12,507 bases of DNA from an uncultured Lachnospiraceae bacterium (GCA_902783205.1 CACZQE010000187.1:1-12507), one strand, 5' to 3'; positions 1 through 9,027 are shown, counted from the stretch's first letter. Notes: generated by a model from the sequence alone, not told the origin. Translations and numbers: made by a program.

Positions 1-1149
1 CAGAGGATCTCGGAGCGGACCAATTTTGACCTGGATATGCTGCGGGAGACCGGATTCTGCTCCGGTATTGAGAACTATTCCAGACATCTGACGGGTCTGG
101 CGCCGGGCCAGGCTCCCTATACACTGATGGATTTCTTCGGTGATGATTTCCTCATGATCGTGGATGAGTCCCATATCACCGTGCCCCAGGTGCGTGGCAT
201 GTACGCCGGCGACCGTTCCAGGAAGCAGACCCTGGTGGATTACGGTTTCCGTCTGCCCTCGGCCCTGGATAACCGGCCTCTGAATTTTACGGAGTTCGAA
301 GAGAGAATCGATCAGATGCTCTTTGTCTCCGCCACGCCCAATGTATATGAGTCGGAGCATGAGATGCTCCGGGCAGAACAGATCATAAGGCCTACCGGCC
401 TTCTGGATCCGGAGGTGGAGGTGCGGCCTGTGGAGGGACAGGTCGATGACCTGATCACCGAGATCAATAAAGAAGTGGAAAAGAAGCATAAGGTCCTGGT
501 CACCACCCTGACCAAGCGGATGGCGGAGGATCTGACTTCTTATATGAAGGATCTGGATATCCGGGTCAGGTATCTGCACTCTGATATTGATACCCTGGAG
601 AGAATAGAGATCGTAAGAGACCTGCGGATGGATGTCTTTGACGTCCTGGTGGGCATCAACCTCCTGAGGGAGGGGCTGGACATTCCGGAGGTGACCCTGA
701 TCGCCATACTGGATGCCGACAAGGAAGGTTATCTCCGGTCGGAGACTTCCCTGGTACAGACCATAGGAAGGGCCGCCAGAAATGTGGACGGCCACGTGAT
801 CATGTATGCGGATACCATCACCGGTTCCATGGAGGCGGCCATACGGGAAACCGGGCGGCGGCGGGCGATCCAGACCGCCTACAATGAGGAGCACGGTATT
901 ACGCCAAAGACTATTGAGAAGGCTGTACGCGACGTGATTTCCATTCTTGCGGACGGTGAGGAGTCCAGGAAGGACGGCCGCCTGAAGAAAGATGTGGAGT
1001 CTATGGATCGCAAGGAGTTAAAGGAAACAATCGCTTCCCTGACAAAGAAGATGAACCGTGCTGCCGCCGAGCTTAACTTCGAGGATGCGGCGGCTTACAG
1101 GGACCAGCTTAAAGAATACAAAATCGCTCTGCGGGACTATGACCGCTGA
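1..1149 (+). CDS. uvrB: Excinuclease ABC subunit B, 3' part (N-terminus outside window)
   Basis: UvrB is the helicase-like DNA damage verification subunit of nucleotide excision repair; it is loaded by UvrA and recruits the UvrC nuclease. The frame is open from base 1, so 382 C-terminal residues are visible and roughly 280 (including the Walker A motif and most of the beta-hairpin) lie upstream. Visible motifs, counted from the window edge: [17 protein letters not shown] near the start, Walker B DESH (residues 55-58), SATP helicase motif III near residue 111, motif [15 protein letters not shown] and motif [11 protein letters not shown]. The C-terminus carries the UVR helical hairpin that contacts UvrC/UvrA ([15 protein letters not shown]). 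It is the first visible gene of a plus-strand operon, 20 bases before uvrA. Any upstream SOS/LexA control would be outside the window. An internal ATG at 37 is not the true start. Identification is very secure. Confidence 0.97.
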   Translation, partial: QRISERTNFDLDMLRETGFCSGIENYSRHLTGLAPGQAPYTLMDFFGDDFLMIVDESHITVPQVRGMYAGDRSRKQTLVDYGFRLPSALDNRPLNFTEFEERIDQMLFVSATPNVYESEHEMLRAEQIIRPTGLLDPEVEVRPVEGQVDDLITEINKEVEKKHKVLVTTLTKRMAEDLTSYMKDLDIRVRYLHSDIDTLERIEIVRDLRMDVFDVLVGINLLREGLDIPEVTLIAILDADKEGYLRSETSLVQTIGRAARNVDGHVIMYADTITGSMEAAIRETGRRRAIQTAYNEEHGITPKTIEKAVRDVISILADGEESRKDGRLKKDVESMDRKELKETIASLTKKMNRAAAELNFEDAAAYRDQLKEYKIALRDYDR

Positions 1150-1169
1150 GAGCGGGAGATTTACAGCAT

Positions 1170-4040
1170 ATGAAAAAGAGTGAGAAAGAATACATCAGAA
1201 TCCGGGGCGCCCGGGAGCATAATCTGAAAAGTATTGATATAGACATTCCGCGGAATGAATTTGTCGTCCTGACAGGCCTGTCGGGATCCGGCAAGTCTTC
1301 CCTGGCATTTGATACCATATATGCCGAGGGTCAGAGAAGGTATATGGAGTCTCTTTCCTCCTATGCCCGCCAGTTTCTGGGCCAGATGGAGAAGCCGGAT
1401 GTGGACGATATCCAGGGGCTTTCCCCTGCCATCTCCATCGATCAGAAGTCCACTAACAGAAATCCCAGGTCCACGGTGGGGACCGTGACGGAGATCTATG
1501 ACTATCTCCGTCTCCTTTATGCCAGGATCGGAATACCCCACTGCCCCAAGTGCGGCAGGGTGATCGAACGGCAGACGGTGGACCAGATTGTGGATATTCT
1601 GATGAAGAAACCGGAAAGGACCAGGCTCATGTTGCTTGCGCCCGTGGTGCGGGGCCGCAAGGGCGAGCACGCCAAGGTCCTGAATGACGCCAGAAAGAGC
1701 GGCTATGTCAGAGTCCGGGTGGACGGAATCCTCTATGATCTGTCCGAGGAAATCAGCCTGGAGAAGAATAAAAAGCATACCATAGAGATCGTTGTGGACC
1801 GTCTGGCGGTCAGAGAAGGAATCGAAACGCGCTTAAGTGATTCCATCGAGACTGTCATGGGTCTTACCGGAGGTCTTCTTACCGTGGAGATCGTCGGTGA
1901 AGAAAGCATCACATTCAGCCAGAGCTTTTCCTGTCCCGACTGCGGGGTAAGTATCGAGGAAATCGAGCCCAGAAGCTTTTCTTTCAACAATCCCTTCGGA
2001 GCCTGCCCCTCCTGTCACGGACTGGGCTTTAAGATGGAATTTGACGCGGATCTGATGATCCCCGACAGATCCGTCAGTATCGCGGACGGGGCCATCACGG
2101 TAATGGGATGGCAGTCATGCACCAATCCCAAGAGTTTTACCTATGCCCTCCTGGATGCCCTTTCAAAGGAGTACGGATTCGATCTGAATATGCCTTTTGA
2201 GGACATGACGGAGGAGGCGCAGAATATCATTCTCTACGGAACCGGGGGCAGGGAGGTCAGTGTCCGTTACAAGGGACAGAGGGGAGAAGGCGTCTATGAC
2301 GTTGCCTTCGAAGGTCTTCTCCGAAATGTGGCCCGCCGTTACCGGGAGAATCACTCTGACCGTCAGAAGGAAGAGTATGAGAAGTTTATGACAGTAACCC
2401 CCTGTGACGCCTGCAAGGGCATGCGGCTGAAGCCGGAGTCCCTTGCCGTGACAGTCGGAGATTACAATATTTATGAATTGACCAGTCTTTCCGTTAAAAG
2501 GCTGCACAGATATTTTGTGGACGAGCTTTCCCTGACAGACCGGCAGCAGGTCATCGGTAAGCAGATTTTAAGAGAGATCCGGGGCAGGGTAGGCTTCTTA
2601 AACGACGTAGGACTTGATTACCTTAAGCTTTCCCAGCCGACAGCGACCCTGTCAGGCGGAGAGGCCCAGAGGATCCGTCTGGCCACCCAGATCGGTTCCG
2701 GCCTGGTGGGAGTGGCATACATCCTTGATGAGCCCAGTATAGGACTTCATCAGCGGGATAACGACAAGCTCCTGTCTGCCCTTAAGAGACTCAGGGATCT
2801 GGGCAATTCCCTCGTGGTGGTGGAGCATGATGAAGACACCATGCGGGAAGCTGATTATATCGTGGACATCGGTCCCATGGCCGGAGATTTCGGCGGAGAG
2901 GTGGTGGCTGTGGGAACCGCAGAGGATATCATGAACACGCCGGAGTCCATTACCGGAGACTATCTGGCCGGGAGACGGATCATCCCCCTGCCGGAGTCCC
3001 GCAGGCAGCCGCAGGGATGGCTGACCGTGACCGGCGCTTCGGAGAATAATCTCAAGGGAATCGACGTGAAGTTTCCCCTTGGCGTCCTGACCTGCGTAAC
3101 CGGCGTATCCGGTTCCGGCAAGAGTTCCCTGGTCAATGAGATTCTCTATAAGAAGCTGGCCTGTGTCCTCAACCGGGCCCAGATCAAACCGGGCCGGCAT
3201 AAAAAGATTATCGGCGCGGACCAGCTGGATAAGATCATCAACATAGACCAGTCACCCATCGGAAGGACACCCCGTTCCAACCCCGCCACTTACACAGGCG
3301 TTTTCGATCATATCCGCGAGCTTTTCGCCATGACAAAGGATGCCAAGGCAAGGGGATACAACAAGGGCCGTTTCAGTTTCAACAAAAAGGGCGGCCGCTG
3401 CGAAGCCTGTGCGGGTGACGGTATCATAAAGATTGAAATGCATTTCCTCCCCGATGTCTATGTGCCCTGCGAAGTCTGCCAGGGCAGACGCTACAACCGG
3501 GAGACCCTGGAAGTACGTTACCGGGGAAAGAATATATTTGACGTTCTGGACATGACAGTGGATGAAGCCTGCAGCTTCTTTGAGCATGTGCCCATGATCC
3601 GCCGCCGGATCGAGACCATCCGCGATGTGGGTCTTGGCTATATCAAGCTGGGCCAGCCTTCCACCACTCTTTCGGGCGGAGAAGCCCAGAGGGTAAAGCT
3701 GGCGACAGAGCTGTCCAGACAGAGCACGGGACGGACCATCTATGTGCTGGATGAGCCGACGACAGGTCTGCATTTTGCGGACGTGGACAAGCTGGTGGCC
3801 ATCCTGCAGCGGCTGACGGAAGGCGGCAACACGGTGGTGGTTATTGAGCACAATCTGGAAGTAATCAAAACCGCGGACTATATCATTGATATGGGGCCGG
3901 AAGGCGGAGACGGCGGAGGAACCGTTCTGACCTGCGGCACTCCGGAAGAAGTGGCCGGGGTGGAAGAGTCCTATACCGGCCAGTATCTGAAACGGTATCT
4001 GAAGCGTGTCAGAGAAGGCGCAAAAGAACCGGGAGCATAA
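1170..4040 (+). CDS. uvrA: Excinuclease ABC subunit A
   Basis: UvrA is the dimeric ABC-type ATPase that scans DNA for lesions and loads UvrB. The 956 residues match full family length. Two ATP-binding modules are complete: Walker [10 protein letters not shown] (36-44), signature LSGGEAQR (494-501) and Walker [11 protein letters not shown] (about 518-527) form one site set; Walker [10 protein letters not shown] (645-653), signature LSGGEAQR (834-841) and Walker [11 protein letters not shown] (859-868) the other. Zinc modules show as CPDC/CPSC (C255, C258, C279, C282) and C744/C747 with C767/C770. Further Cys pairs occur at 125/128 and 412/415. The UvrB-binding region lies around 130-250. The start ATG at 1170 follows a GGGAG Shine-Dalgarno-like box at 1154-1158 with a rather long 11-base spacer. 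It sits 20 bases after uvrB and 3 bases before hflX, so the genes are surely co-transcribed. No missing catalytic residue is apparent. Confidence 0.98.
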   Translation: MKKSEKEYIRIRGAREHNLKSIDIDIPRNEFVVLTGLSGSGKSSLAFDTIYAEGQRRYMESLSSYARQFLGQMEKPDVDDIQGLSPAISIDQKSTNRNPRSTVGTVTEIYDYLRLLYARIGIPHCPKCGRVIERQTVDQIVDILMKKPERTRLMLLAPVVRGRKGEHAKVLNDARKSGYVRVRVDGILYDLSEEISLEKNKKHTIEIVVDRLAVREGIETRLSDSIETVMGLTGGLLTVEIVGEESITFSQSFSCPDCGVSIEEIEPRSFSFNNPFGACPSCHGLGFKMEFDADLMIPDRSVSIADGAITVMGWQSCTNPKSFTYALLDALSKEYGFDLNMPFEDMTEEAQNIILYGTGGREVSVRYKGQRGEGVYDVAFEGLLRNVARRYRENHSDRQKEEYEKFMTVTPCDACKGMRLKPESLAVTVGDYNIYELTSLSVKRLHRYFVDELSLTDRQQVIGKQILREIRGRVGFLNDVGLDYLKLSQPTATLSGGEAQRIRLATQIGSGLVGVAYILDEPSIGLHQRDNDKLLSALKRLRDLGNSLVVVEHDEDTMREADYIVDIGPMAGDFGGEVVAVGTAEDIMNTPESITGDYLAGRRIIPLPESRRQPQGWLTVTGASENNLKGIDVKFPLGVLTCVTGVSGSGKSSLVNEILYKKLACVLNRAQIKPGRHKKIIGADQLDKIINIDQSPIGRTPRSNPATYTGVFDHIRELFAMTKDAKARGYNKGRFSFNKKGGRCEACAGDGIIKIEMHFLPDVYVPCEVCQGRRYNRETLEVRYRGKNIFDVLDMTVDEACSFFEHVPMIRRRIETIRDVGLGYIKLGQPSTTLSGGEAQRVKLATELSRQSTGRTIYVLDEPTTGLHFADVDKLVAILQRLTEGGNTVVVIEHNLEVIKTADYIIDMGPEGGDGGGTVLTCGTPEEVAGVEESYTGQYLKRYLKRVREGAKEPGA

Positions 4041-4043
4041 AGG

Positions 4044-5327
4044 ATGGAAAAGAAGAGTGAATGGATGAAGGTCCTGCTGGTCGGGGCAAATGTGAATCAT
4101 GATCCGGACTTTGAGAGCAGTCTGGCTGAACTTGCCCTCCTGGCTGAAGCCTGTGAGCTGGAAGTCGTGGGCGTGGAGCGTCAGAATGTATCCCAGGTTA
4201 ACACAGGCGTTTTCGTGGGTAAGGGAAAAGTAGACGAGATCAAAGCCCTGGCCCACATGCTGGAGGCGGAGGCGGTGGTTTTTGACAATGCTCTGTCACC
4301 CATGCAGCAGAGGAACCTTTCAGAGATAATAGAAAGACCGGTCTATGACAGGACCTACCTGATCCTTGAGATATTCTCCCGCAGGGCTAAGACCAGGGAG
4401 GCTCAGATTCAGGTGGAATGCGCAAGACTGGAGTACGAGCTGCCCAGACTGACAGGTCTGGGAGCAGTACTGAGCCGGCAGGGAGGCGCTTCGGGCGCCC
4501 TGTCCAGCAAAGGTGCCGGCGAGAAGAAGCTGGAGCTGGACCGCCGTAAGATCCGCCGCCGCATTTCAGAACTGAAAAAGGAACTGAAAGAGGTCGGCAA
4601 GAACCGGCAGACCCAGAGAAAGCGCCGACTGGACCAGGGGATTCCCCAGGCAGCCCTGGTGGGTTATACCAATGCGGGAAAATCCACCCTGATGAATGCT
4701 TTTATTGACCGTTACAGCGGCGAAGAAGGAAAGAAAGTTCTGGAAGAAGATATGCTTTTTGCCACTCTGGATACGACTATCCGGCGGATCGAGCTGCCGG
4801 ACAGCCGGGCTTTTCTTCTGTCTGATACAGTAGGATTTATCAACCGCCTTCCCCACAATCTGGTGGAGGCATTCCACTCCACCCTTGAGGAAGTCTGTTA
4901 CGCGGACGTCCTGATCGAGGTGGTGGACTATTCCGATCCCCATTATCCGGATCAGATGCAGGTAACCGGCCAGACTCTGAAGAGTCTGGGGGCGGATGAT
5001 ATTCCCTGCATCCACGTTTTTAACAAATGTGATCTTGCAGGACCGGAAGAAATTCCCTTCTCCCTGCCCAAAGTCAGGGACCGGTCCATCTATATGGCGG
5101 CCGGAAAGGGAATCGGAATCGAAGAACTGACAGAAATGATTGCGGATATTCTTTTTAAGGATTATGTGACCTGTACCATGTTGATTCCCTACACAGAAGG
5201 AGCGGCAGCCAGTTATTTCAATGAGAATGCATCCCTTATATCCACGGAGTATCTGGCGGAGGGTACAAAGATCACCATGCGGTGTCTTTACCGCGACCTG
5301 CAGAAGTATAAAGAGTACCTGGTCTGA
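4044..5327 (+). CDS. hflX: Ribosome-associated GTPase HflX
   Basis: HflX is a cytoplasmic GTPase that binds the 50S subunit and can split stalled or hibernating ribosomes under stress. The 427 residues contain the N-terminal HflX domain (about 10-130), a basic coiled helical linker (about 160-195), the G domain (about 200-370) and a short C-terminal domain. G motifs: G1 GYTNAGKST (207-215), G2 region FATLDTTIRR (239-248), G3 DTVGF (261-265), G4 NKCD (327-330), and a G5-like AAGKG (352-356). The usual glycine-rich GGGIGTRGPGE motif before the G domain is altered to a Ser/Ala-rich version (146-160, ending KGAGE). The gene starts 3 bases after the uvrA stop; its ribosome binding site GGGAG (4031-4035) lies inside the end of uvrA, which suggests translational coupling. 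A second ATG eight codons in is a less likely start. Confidence 0.95.
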   Translation: MEKKSEWMKVLLVGANVNHDPDFESSLAELALLAEACELEVVGVERQNVSQVNTGVFVGKGKVDEIKALAHMLEAEAVVFDNALSPMQQRNLSEIIERPVYDRTYLILEIFSRRAKTREAQIQVECARLEYELPRLTGLGAVLSRQGGASGALSSKGAGEKKLELDRRKIRRRISELKKELKEVGKNRQTQRKRRLDQGIPQAALVGYTNAGKSTLMNAFIDRYSGEEGKKVLEEDMLFATLDTTIRRIELPDSRAFLLSDTVGFINRLPHNLVEAFHSTLEEVCYADVLIEVVDYSDPHYPDQMQVTGQTLKSLGADDIPCIHVFNKCDLAGPEEIPFSLPKVRDRSIYMAAGKGIGIEELTEMIADILFKDYVTCTMLIPYTEGAAASYFNENASLISTEYLAEGTKITMRCLYRDLQKYKEYLV

Positions 5328-5330
5328 CAG

Positions 5331-5337
5331 AAGGAGG
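5331..5337 (+). promoter_or_regulatory. Strong ribosome binding site of guaA
   Basis: The sequence AAGGAGG lies 8 bases before the guaA ATG at 5346, in the 18-base gap after hflX. It is the best Shine-Dalgarno match in the plus-strand operon and fixes the guaA start. No riboswitch or separate promoter fits in this gap, so guaA relies on read-through from uvrB-uvrA-hflX or on a promoter inside hflX. Confidence 0.85.
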
Positions 5338-5345
5338 AGACTGAT

Positions 5346-6890
5346 ATGCATCACGAAAAAGTAATTGTGATTGACTTTGGCGGACAGTATAACCAGCTGG
5401 TGGCAAGAAGAGTACGTGAAAACAATGTATACTGTGAGATCTTTTCCTACCGGACAGATATAGAAGAGATACGCCGGATGAATCCCAAAGGGATCATATT
5501 GACCGGAGGCCCCAACAGCTGCTATGAAGAGGGAGCACCCACCTGCAGCAGAGATCTTTTTCAGATGGGGATACCTGTACTGGGCCTCTGCTATGGCGCC
5601 CAGCTGATGATGCATGTTCTGGGAGGAAAGGTTGAAAAGGCCCAAGCCCGGGAGTACGGGAAGACGGTCGTGGAGGTCAACACCTCCTCACCCCTCTTTC
5701 AGGGAATCGAGCCCATGACCATCTGCTGGATGAGTCATTTTGACTATATCAGCCGGCCGGCGCCGGGATTTACACCTGTCGCTTCTACGGCCAACTGTCC
5801 CGTGGCGGCAGCCCAGGACAGAAAGCATGATCTTTATGCCATCCAGTTCCATCCGGAAGTTCTGCATACAGAAAGAGGCAAAGAGATTCTGCGGAACTTT
5901 GTTTACGGAATCTGCGGCTGCAAGGGAGACTGGCGGATGGATGCCTTTGCCGAATCTTCCATCAAAGCCATTCGGGAGAAGGTAGGAGACGGCAAAGTTC
6001 TCTGTGCCCTTTCGGGCGGCGTGGATTCCTCCGTGGCAGCGGTGATGCTTTCCAAGGCGATCGGAAAGCAGCTGACCTGTGTCTTTGTGGACCACGGCCT
6101 GCTCAGGAAAAACGAAGGCGATGAAGTGGAGGCCGTATTCGGACCGGATGGCCCCTATGAGCTCAATTTCATCCGGGTCAATGCCCGCCACCGCTTCTAT
6201 GTGAAGCTTGCGGGAGTTCAGGAACCGGAGATGAAGCGGAAGATCATCGGAGAAGAGTTCATCCGGGTCTTTGAAGAGGAAGCAAAGAAGATCGGGGCGG
6301 TGGATTACCTGGTACAGGGAACCATCTATCCCGATGTGGTAGAGAGCGGATCCGGCGGAGAGTCGGCGGTCATCAAATCCCATCATAATGTGGGCGGCCT
6401 GCCTGACTATGTGGATTTCAAAGAAATCATCGAGCCTTTGCGGGACCTTTTTAAGGATGAAGTAAGAAAAGTAGGACTGGAGCTGGGTATTCCGGAGCGG
6501 CTGGTATTCCGTCAGCCTTTCCCGGGACCGGGACTGGGTATCCGGATCATCGGCGATGTCACGGAAGATAAAGTCCGTATCGTCCAGGACGCGGACGCCA
6601 TTTTCCGGGAGGAAGTGGCAAAGGCGGGACTTGACCAGAGCCTGGACCAGTACTTTGCGGCCCTGACCAACATGCGGTCTGTCGGTGTCATGGGAGATGA
6701 GAGAACTTATGACTATGCAGTGGCTTTGCGTGCTGTAAAGACCATTGACTTTATGACGGCAGAGGCTGCCGACATCCCTCATGAAGTCCTTCTTACTGTC
6801 ATGAACAGGATCATCAATGAGGTAAGAGGCGTAAACAGGGTATTCTATGACCTGACCAGCAAACCGCCGGGAACCATAGAGATGGAATGA
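5346..6890 (+). CDS. guaA: GMP synthase (glutamine-hydrolysing)
   Basis: GuaA converts XMP, ATP and glutamine to GMP, the last step of guanine nucleotide synthesis. At 514 residues it is a normal full-length bifunctional enzyme. The N-terminal class I glutamine amidotransferase domain (about 5-190) has the nucleophile Cys82 in GLCYGAQ and the His169/Glu171 pair in FHPEV. The ATP pyrophosphatase domain begins near 195 and carries the PP-loop SGGVDSS (223-229). The C-terminal dimerisation/XMP-binding domain includes [13 protein letters not shown] (389-401) and the final KPPGTIEME. Two small departures from the usual family text are SHFD at 130-133 (commonly SHGD or SHTD) and the last residues EME where many enzymes have EWE. 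It is the last gene of the uvrB-uvrA-hflX-guaA run and is followed by a clear terminator. Identity is certain. Confidence 0.98.
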   Translation: MHHEKVIVIDFGGQYNQLVARRVRENNVYCEIFSYRTDIEEIRRMNPKGIILTGGPNSCYEEGAPTCSRDLFQMGIPVLGLCYGAQLMMHVLGGKVEKAQAREYGKTVVEVNTSSPLFQGIEPMTICWMSHFDYISRPAPGFTPVASTANCPVAAAQDRKHDLYAIQFHPEVLHTERGKEILRNFVYGICGCKGDWRMDAFAESSIKAIREKVGDGKVLCALSGGVDSSVAAVMLSKAIGKQLTCVFVDHGLLRKNEGDEVEAVFGPDGPYELNFIRVNARHRFYVKLAGVQEPEMKRKIIGEEFIRVFEEEAKKIGAVDYLVQGTIYPDVVESGSGGESAVIKSHHNVGGLPDYVDFKEIIEPLRDLFKDEVRKVGLELGIPERLVFRQPFPGPGLGIRIIGDVTEDKVRIVQDADAIFREEVAKAGLDQSLDQYFAALTNMRSVGVMGDERTYDYAVALRAVKTIDFMTAEAADIPHEVLLTVMNRIINEVRGVNRVFYDLTSKPPGTIEME

Positions 6891-6931
6891 CAGGAAAAGG
6901 CTTCACACATTTATAAATCATAAGAAATAAC

Positions 6932-6974
6932 AAAATCCGCGGCCGGGTGATTTCACATGGCTGCGGATCTTTTT
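6932..6974 (+). terminator. Intrinsic terminator after guaA
   Basis: A 10-base-pair stem pairs 6935-6944 (ATCCGCGGCC) with 6959-6968 (GGCTGCGGAT), with one G-U pair. Inside the loop, GGTGA/TCAC can pair further (about 6946-6956), giving a long hairpin. A run of five T follows at 6970-6974, and an A run at 6932-6935 precedes the stem. This is 42 bases after the guaA stop and should end the uvrB-uvrA-hflX-guaA transcript. Confidence 0.9.
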
Positions 6975-6984
6975 ACAGACATTA

Positions 6985-7003
6985 ACCTATTGACACAGTA
7001 GGT
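6985..7003. promoter_or_regulatory. Inverted repeat over the mnmA -35 box (possible operator)
   Basis: ACCTA (6985-6989) and TAGGT (6999-7003) form an inverted repeat with a 9-base centre that contains the TTGACA box. A half-site spacing of this kind across a -35 element suits a dimeric repressor. The regulator is unknown; an Rrf2-family (IscR/CymR-like) sulfur or Fe-S regulator is a guess from the sulfur-transfer role of MnmA. Arms of five bases can also arise by chance. Confidence 0.35.
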
Positions 7004-7019
7004 GTATGGAGAATATAAT
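6990..7019 (+). promoter_or_regulatory. Consensus sigma-A type promoter for mnmA
   Basis: A perfect -35 box TTGACA (6990-6995) and a perfect -10 box TATAAT (7014-7019) are separated by 18 bases. Transcription would begin near 7026, leaving a leader of about 43-50 bases before mnmA. It lies just after the guaA terminator, so mnmA is an independent transcription unit. Confidence 0.85.
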
Positions 7020-7068
7020 TCCCCTATGATTTTAAGAAACAGGATACTTTAAATATAAAAGGAACCGG

Positions 7069-8130
7069 GTGTTAAATATGGCTAAAGTAATTGCAGGCAT
7101 GTCAGGCGGCGTGGACAGCGCTGTTTGTGCCTATCTGCTTAAAAAGGAAGGACATGATGTAACAGGAGTCCTGCTCCGGACTACATCGGCAGAAAACAGG
7201 TGCTGTGAGATAGATGATGCGAGAAGAGCCGCATGGGAAATAGGGATTAAATTCTATACACAAAACTGTATATCTGATTTTGACAATAAAATAATGGATC
7301 CTTTTATCAGAGATTATTTAAGGGGTGTCACACCCAATCCGTGTGTACTTTGCAACCCTCTGATCAAATGGGAAAGACTGCTCTTTTATGCGGATATCCT
7401 GAAAGCCGATTACATAGCTACGGGACATTACGCTTCCATTGTGAAAAAAGATAACGGCAGATATACCGTTAAGAGGGCGTCCCAGGCAGCAAAAGATCAG
7501 ACCTATATGCTTTACAGACTCAGCCAGGAACAGCTGAGAAGAACATTGATGCCGCTTGGAGATTTCAGTAAGGAAGAGGTCAGAGAGATCGCAAGAAAAG
7601 CCGGACTGCCGGTTGCGGAGAAGAAAGATTCCCAGGAAATATGTTTTGTCACAAAAGGGAACTACGCTGATTTTATCGAAAAGAAGGCCGGGGGGACTTC
7701 TCCTGAAGGGAATTTTGTTGATGAATCCGGACTGATATTGGGAAAGCATAAAGGGATCATCCACTATACGGTGGGCCAGAGAAAAGGCCTTGGCCTGGCC
7801 CTGGGATATCCTGCATATGTTAAGGAAATACGTGCCGGAGAGAATGAAGTGGTAATTGGCAGAGAGGATTCCCTCTATAGCAGAGAGATCATTTGTCAGG
7901 ATCTGAACTTTATGAGTATAGACGGACTGAAAACCGGTGAAGAGACAGAAGGACTTGTCAAGATTCGTTATCATCACAATGGACAGCCGGCAAAAATCAT
8001 CATGCCGGAGGATAATAAAGTGAAGATAATCTTTGACGAGCCCGTAAAGGCAGCTTCACCGGGACAGTCGGCAGTATTTTATGATGAAGAAGGCTGCGTA
8101 ATCGGCGGGGGCATTATTTCGAGGGTTTGA
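7069..8130 (+). CDS. mnmA: tRNA-specific 2-thiouridylase MnmA
   Basis: MnmA activates U34 of Lys/Glu/Gln tRNAs with ATP and inserts sulfur to give 2-thiouridine. Numbered from the GTG at 7069 (353 residues): the PP-loop is SGGVDS (12-17), the catalytic pair is C95 in CVLCN and C192 in ICFV, ATGHYA lies at 117-122, and KDQTYMLYRLS and GQRKGLGL are family landmarks. C92 makes a CxxC with C95, so three cysteines are positioned as in MnmA types proposed to hold an Fe-S cluster; a further CC pair sits at 45-46. The start is uncertain: GTG at 7069 lies 4 bases after AGGAA (7060-7064), while ATG at 7078 (beginning MAKVIAGMSGG, more typical) lies 13 bases after it. The gene has its own promoter. Its GC content is far below that of its neighbours. 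The last 17 bases overlap the convergent yitT-like gene. Some clostridia carry more than one MnmA, so it may be one of two copies. Confidence 0.95.
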   Translation: MLNMAKVIAGMSGGVDSAVCAYLLKKEGHDVTGVLLRTTSAENRCCEIDDARRAAWEIGIKFYTQNCISDFDNKIMDPFIRDYLRGVTPNPCVLCNPLIKWERLLFYADILKADYIATGHYASIVKKDNGRYTVKRASQAAKDQTYMLYRLSQEQLRRTLMPLGDFSKEEVREIARKAGLPVAEKKDSQEICFVTKGNYADFIEKKAGGTSPEGNFVDESGLILGKHKGIIHYTVGQRKGLGLALGYPAYVKEIRAGENEVVIGREDSLYSREIICQDLNFMSIDGLKTGEETEGLVKIRYHHNGQPAKIIMPEDNKVKIIFDEPVKAASPGQSAVFYDEEGCVIGGGIISRV

Positions 8131-9001
8131 GGTAAGTTCTGGCCTCGGTAAATCCCTGGCCCCTGACTTCTTTGACCTGGGTGATGGTGATGAATGCTTT
8201 GGGATCAATGTCATGAATCATGGTCGTGGCACTGTAAAGCTTACGCTGGGGAATGACGCAGAGAACAGCTTCCTGCCTTTCCGCGAGGAGTCCGGTTTCG
8301 ATCAGGGTCATGGTTACACCTGCCTCCAGGTCTTTAAGAAGCATCCCGCGGATCTCTTCGTATTTTTCCGAGATTACATAGAGCTGAATCTGAGCCTTGC
8401 CCAGAATCATTGCTTTATCCAGGACAATACTCTCAAGGACCAGGACGATGATTGCCAGGAGGATTTTTTCCGGAGTGGAAAAGAGTGCCTGCCAGCCGAT
8501 AATGATAAAGTCGCAAAGGTATACGAAGATTGCCACGGGCAGATGGAAGATCCGCTGGAGGATCAGGTTGACCACATCTATGCCGCCGGTGGAAGAACCT
8601 ACCCGCATGACCAGGCCCAGGGCCACACCCAGAAGGCATCCGGCAAAAATAGCTGCCACAAGGGGATCGTCCGTCATGGTATGTATGCCGGGAATCCGCT
8701 GGAAGAAACCCAGGAAGACGGGGTAGAGAAAGGAGCTGGCTACTGTGGTCAGGGCAAATTTCTTTCCCAGTACGGCCAGTCCCAGCAGGAGGAGGGCCAG
8801 GTTCAGGACCAGAATACAAAGAGAGACATCCAGAGTCGGAAATAGCTTGTGAAGCACTATACCGATTCCGGTTGTCCCTCCTACGATGATATCGTGGGGG
8901 AGAATGAAAGCGGCCACAAGAAAGGCCAGCAGTCCATTCCCCGCCAGGATGCAGACAGAAGTAAAAAAAGCTTTTTTCCAGGTTTTATCATAAGGTCTCA
9001 T
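8114..9001 (-). CDS. YitT-family membrane protein (DUF161 + DUF2179)
   Basis: A 295-residue protein of the YitT family, common in several copies in Firmicutes; the biochemical role is not settled. The N-terminal two thirds hold about six hydrophobic segments (roughly 12-34, 58-78, 84-102, 112-133, 153-172, 179-199). The hallmark loops are GGTTGIG (41-47) and GSSTGGIDVV (135-144). The C-terminal soluble DUF2179 domain (about 205-288) includes AGVTMTLIETGLL and DPKAFITITQVKEVRGQGF, and probably faces the cytoplasm. The ATG at 9001 follows AGGGTGA about 8 bases upstream on this strand. It starts 42 bases after the zinc-ribbon gene on the same strand with no terminator between them, so the two are probably co-transcribed. 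Its last 17 bases overlap the end of mnmA on the other strand. I cannot tell which YitT paralogue (YitT, YpjC, YvjA, YqfU) it corresponds to. Confidence 0.9.
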   Translation of the reverse strand: MRPYDKTWKKAFFTSVCILAGNGLLAFLVAAFILPHDIIVGGTTGIGIVLHKLFPTLDVSLCILVLNLALLLLGLAVLGKKFALTTVASSFLYPVFLGFFQRIPGIHTMTDDPLVAAIFAGCLLGVALGLVMRVGSSTGGIDVVNLILQRIFHLPVAIFVYLCDFIIIGWQALFSTPEKILLAIIVLVLESIVLDKAMILGKAQIQLYVISEKYEEIRGMLLKDLEAGVTMTLIETGLLAERQEAVLCVIPQRKLYSATTMIHDIDPKAFITITQVKEVRGQGFTEARTYLKPSK

Positions 9002-9027
9002 AAGTAGTCACCCTATCTGTTATTTTG

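Noticed and set aside
3252..4256. A 334-codon minus-strand open frame across uvrA and hflX.
   Set aside because: UvrA ATPase motifs on the plus strand are intact across this region; the reverse frame spans two real genes and their junction.
5328..5345. Purine riboswitch or separate promoter ahead of guaA.
   Set aside because: Only 18 bases separate hflX and guaA, filled by the ribosome binding site.
7026..7052. Eight-codon mini-ORF (ATG ATT TTA ... TAA) at the expected mnmA transcription start, as a possible leader peptide.
   Set aside because: It has no ribosome binding site, no regulatory codon run and no attenuator structure after it; a chance ATG is more likely.
8131..8180. Possible terminator hairpin for mnmA just after its stop (GGCC-rich words).
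   Set aside because: The GGCC words do not form a convincing stem and no T run follows; the DNA is coding for the yitT-like protein.
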